NCBI GenBank assembly: GCA_015679605.1
Contig: JAAAVE010000913.1
Coordinates: forward strand, 1 to 12,047
Direction: 5' to 3'
Source: Podila epigama
Taxonomy: Eukaryota > Mortierellomycota > Mortierellomycetes > Mortierellales > Mortierellaceae
DNA: 12,047 bases
The notes below the pieces were generated by a model. That model was not told the DNA's origin. It was given only the letters and a program-made list of their open reading frames with translations, and made no database searches. Each line of letters starts with the position of its first letter. Position 1 is the first letter of the stretch. Below are positions 9,501 to 12,047 of this stretch, in pieces. Both the position numbers and the translations under genes were made by a program.

Positions 9501-10467
9501 GTTTGGTTCGGGCCCATCATCGCCTCTGACGGCGAATGTCACGTCTGCCAATGCTATTCTATCCAATCCAATGTCCAGCAGTTACAAGGGATATGGTATC
9601 TTGCCGGGAGCATCACCATCAGCTGCAACGTCAGCAACAACAAGTGCATCAACGCATCAATACTTTGCTGGGTCTCATTATCCTTCTTTACTTGGTAGTG
9701 CAAAGGGTGCAGGTCTTGGACATCACCATTCACATCATTCCATCACTCATGGACAAGGTGGTCAGCACACAGAAGATGACAGAATGTCCATTCGCTCCAG
9801 GGCTTCATCCATGCGGGGTGGAGATATAGAGAGTAAGGAAGGTGACCGGGATGATGTTGATGTGGATTCATTGCTGGACCATGAAGGTACTGGCATCGGA
9901 TCTGGTTCCAATTATGGAGCCTCGCCCCGGTCCTCGGTCTCGTATTCTCGACAGCACCATCAGCAACAGAGATCGGGCTATGCAGGATCACAGTCGTCAA
10001 TAGGATCGACCCATTTGGTGTCTGATTCATTGGTCCATCGACTTGAGGAGCTTCAGAGACAGGACCATGAAATGGAGGAAAGGCAGAGGAGAAAATCGCG
10101 GGATAAACATCACTCGGAGAAGGAACGCTCAAAGGAAAGGGTCGCAAAGGGTTCTGTACAAGCTACCGCGGCAGCGTCACCATCTTCGTCATCGGTATCC
10201 CTCCTTCCGCATGTGCAACAAGAAAGACCTGCCGTGCTGTCGCGAGTGAACAGTGGGGCGAGTGTTCAGAGTATGACGAGCCACCGTCATGCACAGAGCA
10301 CCTTGGTATCATCATCATCATCGCAACAGCAGCAGCAGTTGACGACAGCGACTTCTGGTCATCCTCCGAGCAGCCATGGCTCTGGGCGAAGCACGGTATG
10401 GGGAGAAGACGAGCACGAGTCGGCAAGACGGTTGCGTAATCGACTTGGTATGGGCCAAGGTCTTTAA
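3518..10467 (+). CDS. ITFG2: ITFG2 homologue (KICSTOR subunit) with giant low-complexity extensions, 8 exons
   Basis: Predicted exons are 3518-3622, 3765-3866, 3977-4982, 5120-5496, 5605-5878, 6014-6616, 6751-6896 and 7000-10467. All junctions are GT..AG and phase-consistent, giving 2026 residues; human ITFG2 has about 450. In animals ITFG2 works with KPTN, KICS2 and SZT2 in KICSTOR, which holds GATOR1 on lysosomes so that starvation can switch off mTORC1. Propeller segments align in order with the human protein as I remember it: GDVDGHG (29-35), PWMTCKGLGT with ITAVAIGDIRNVGKN (60-84), LSAEGLCHIFDI (89-100), IADIDGDGLNELVLARTDR (401-419), RRWALDGQIHSLSVT (523-537), MDGAFALHDLE (620-630), CSWSGITFFID (793-803), AFGAGQYALTPGRNEPCLFYV (820-840, ends trimmed in best matches) and FIHDSLYN (931-938). 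Inserted between blades are a Ser/Gln/His region (about 101-385, ten Gln at 148-157) and a His/acidic region (about 655-780). The last exon adds a charged helix (about 940-986), Ser/Gly-rich disorder with one ordered-looking patch (1139-1158), a second charged helix (1879-1920) and a helical C-terminus. Family call is firm; the last-exon join is likely but needs transcripts. Confidence 0.85.
4211..4240 (+). repeat. CAA/CAG tract coding for ten glutamines
   Basis: Ten consecutive Gln codons, mixed CAA and CAG, at residues 148-157 of the ITFG2-like protein, inside the first large insertion. Codon mixing suggests it is more stable than a pure CAG run. Length variation between strains would be expected. 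Confidence 0.95.
5049..5067 (+). repeat. T19 homopolymer in intron 3 of the ITFG2-like gene
   Basis: Nineteen T in a row, about 50 nt before the acceptor at 5118-5119. It could serve as a polypyrimidine tract, although it lies farther from the acceptor than usual. Such a run is also a common site of length error in assemblies; being intronic, an error here would not alter the protein. Confidence 0.9.
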
Positions 10468-10869
10468 GGAGTGATCGAGGCGTTGGACAGGATCATTCCA
10501 TAGTTCCATTGAAGTAGTAGAATGGATGTAGAATGTGTTTTTCTTTTTCTTTTTCTTAAAACCTGTCTGTGCCACGACAATACCGGGTTTGTGCCATGGT
10601 GAACATAATGTTGCGTCTATTCTTAAGATATGCCAGTGGTGGGGTTATAGTGGTATCGAGATCAAGCAGATGGCATTGTAACTGTGCCGGCAGAATGGTT
10701 AGGTTAAAATAGAAAAATGTGATGCCTATTCCCTTTGCCTTCGGCAATTTATCCAGTGATGTTTTTGTATCCTTTTTTCCTATGTGTTGTCTGCTTAGGG
10801 AAAGTATGAATGACTTGAAAGAAAGAACGGAAAATGTTACGAAGCATAGCTGAATAGATGTTTGGATGC

Positions 10870-10884
10870 ATGGATGGATGGATG
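10870..10884. repeat. Short ATGG microsatellite
   Basis: Three ATGG units plus ATG in the spacer between the ITFG2-like and DUF4436 genes. No function is visible. Confidence 0.7.
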
Positions 10885-10993
10885 ACAAGCAAAAGTATCT
10901 TATCCTTTGCTCTTTTCTTTTCATTTTTCTCTTTTTCTTTTTCATCCTTTTAATCTTCTCTTCTTCCTTGTCATTCTTTTCCTCCCTACCTTT

Positions 10994-11000
10994 TATAAAT
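10994..11000 (+). promoter_or_regulatory. TATA-like box
   Basis: TATAAAT, embedded in a CT-rich region about 190 bp upstream of the DUF4436-type start codon. Position and orientation suit a core promoter element for that gene. Single short motif, so only suggestive. Confidence 0.35.
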
Positions 11001-11182
11001 TCACATTGCTCCTCTAGCACTTTCCGTCACTCTTCCTCGTTGTGTATACAAATATTGCCTCATTTCCAACCCAAAATCTCTTCCATCTCCCTCACATATT
11101 CCTGTACACAACATACTATTGACAAAAGTCCATCGAGGACATAGCACCCCACTCTACACTCTACAGAAAAGACGTTTATTGT

Positions 11183-11191
11183 ATGGCATGA
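11183..11191 (+). other. Two-codon upstream ORF overlapping the main start
   Basis: ATGGCATGA reads Met-Ala-stop, and its final ATGA overlaps the start codon at 11188 of the DUF4436-type gene. If the transcript starts upstream of 11183, ribosomes would meet this mini-ORF first, which could lower or condition translation by termination and re-initiation or leaky scanning. The arrangement is plain in the sequence; its use is inference. Confidence 0.5.
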
Positions 11192-12032
11192 CATTGTTTC
11201 ATGAGCATACGGGTCGGCTACGGGCATGGGCCCGACGTGTGCTTTGGTTTTTGGTGGTGGTGGGATCGCTCTGTGCGGTCGTAGTCCCCATCTTTTTCAT
11301 CTATCGACACGAAGGCGACAATGCACGGTCGGTGGTCGAGGTTGGGCCTCAAGGGGTATCCCATACAGGCGACTATGTCCATGTCGTAGGCAGTATTGCC
11401 AGTGTCGACTTTGAGGACAAGAACTTTCGAGTACATTTCGAGTTCACACCACATGGGACTCTGGCAGGTGATGATGGGGTTTTGCTGCTTCCGATTGCAG
11501 TGTCCTTGTTCTACACCACGTTGAGCTTTCCAGAAGCCCAAATCATGTAAGTTTGCTCCACTTTACTTTCCTGACTCTTATCCACCGAAATTGCCTTGTT
11601 TTTTTTTATATCTACGCCTTGACAAATTGTGGAACGTCAACATTCATCTCTAGGCGTTCAGTTGATGTGACCATGCCATACATGCAGGGCGCAACGATCG
11701 ATTATCCATTTGACGCGTACAAGAGTTATTTTGAAATCCTTGCAAACAAGAACCAGGAGCAATTACACCGGATACCCGTGTCACTGACGTTCCTGGGCAT
11801 GCTCCAGACAGTCGAGTTTCTGCCAGTGGTGCATCTGGACCCGTCAGACACCTACAAGATTTCACTCGAAATCTTTGCTCGACGGTCCCCAACAACGATT
11901 GGCTTCAGTCTGTTCATTATCATGATCATGTGGGCCCTCAGTATCGCCATTGGGATCATTGCTATCCAAGTTATTCGCAAACACAGGATGTCAGACGAAC
12001 ATATCTTGACCCTTGGCATCACAACATTATTT
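11188..12032 (+). CDS. DUF4436-type multi-pass membrane protein, 5' part (runs off the right edge)
   Basis: Exon 1 is 11188-11546 and exon 2 is 11654-12032, separated by a phase-2 intron (GTAAGT..CTCTAG). A GTGAGT donor at 12033 shows that coding continues beyond the window. The 246 residues seen have an N-terminal membrane helix preceded by basic residues (about 18-38), an extracytosolic beta-rich domain (about 40-195) with the YPFDAY segment at 138-143, then ARRSP (195-199) leading into a second helix (201-227). A further hydrophobic stretch begins near 236. This layout of signal anchor, soluble domain with a YPFD motif, Arg-Ser-Pro and clustered C-terminal helices matches the DUF4436 family, known to me from actinobacteria and fungi; its biochemical function is unknown. 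The family call is from memory of the pattern. The ATG at 11188 is the only in-frame ATG before the anchor; an upstream TTG extension is not credible. Confidence 0.75.
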
Positions 12033-12047
12033 GTGAGTTTTTTTTTT

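Larger units (their letters stand above)
10468..11187. other. Spacer: 3' flank of the ITFG2-like gene and promoter of the DUF4436 gene
   Basis: About 720 bp without a supported gene. Just after the ITFG2-like stop codon there is a T-rich stretch (about 10537-10557) that could belong to the 3' processing region; no exact AATAAA was seen. A short ATGG repeat lies at 10870-10884. From about 10905 to 11110 the plus strand is strongly CT-rich, as is typical just upstream of fungal coding starts. An open minus-strand frame across this CT-rich stretch (10556-11020) is compositional and is not reported as a gene. Confidence 0.6.

Noticed and set aside
8063-9566. Several antisense open frames (for example 8063-8386, 8834-9208 and 9321-9566) opposite the large last exon
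   Set aside because: Long antisense frames are expected opposite Ser/Gly/His-rich coding sequence with few stop-generating codons. Their products are low-complexity His/Pro/Ser/Arg with no domain.
10556-11020. Open minus-strand frame of 154 codons rich in Lys and Glu
   Set aside because: It is the reverse complement of the CT-rich promoter tract, which naturally reads as Lys/Glu/Arg. No domain and no splice structure support it.

Overview
The window looks like nuclear DNA of a filamentous early-diverging fungus. The evidence is protein-coding genes broken by many short GT..AG introns (mostly 103-142 nt), pyrimidine-rich 5' flanks, long T/A homopolymers and proteins heavy in Ser, Gly, His and Gln tracts. 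The style and gene content remind me of Mortierellomycota (Mortierella and relatives); that assignment is inference from general familiarity, not from a search. I see no rRNA, tRNA, transposon, CRISPR or viral sequence.

Layout. 1-1330: no gene recognised; 3' flank of the first gene plus AT-rich spacer. 1331-2596 (minus): a three-exon gene for a predicted 281-residue four-helix membrane protein (MARVEL/tetraspan-like) with a Pro/Gln/Tyr/His-rich cytosolic tail. Its second intron is the longest in the window, carries an 18-bp tandem repeat and is nearly free of AG dinucleotides. 2597-3517: shared divergent promoter region with a TCACGTG E-box and an inverted CCAAT box. 3518-10467 (plus): an eight-exon gene, reconstructed here as a 2026-residue homologue of ITFG2, a subunit of the animal KICSTOR complex that places GATOR1 on the lysosome and restrains mTORC1. 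The beta-propeller core is split by two large low-complexity insertions and followed by a single-exon, mostly disordered C-terminal region of over 1000 residues. 10468-11187: spacer with a TATA-like box and CT-rich promoter of the next gene. 11188-12032 (plus, running off the right edge): first two exons of a DUF4436-type multi-pass membrane protein.

The three genes do not form an obvious pathway. The strongest point of biological interest is a KICSTOR-type subunit in a fungus, since KICSTOR is best known from animals and is absent from the standard yeasts, together with its very large regulatory-looking extensions. Exon structures come from splice-site, phase and homology reasoning only; no transcript data were available.
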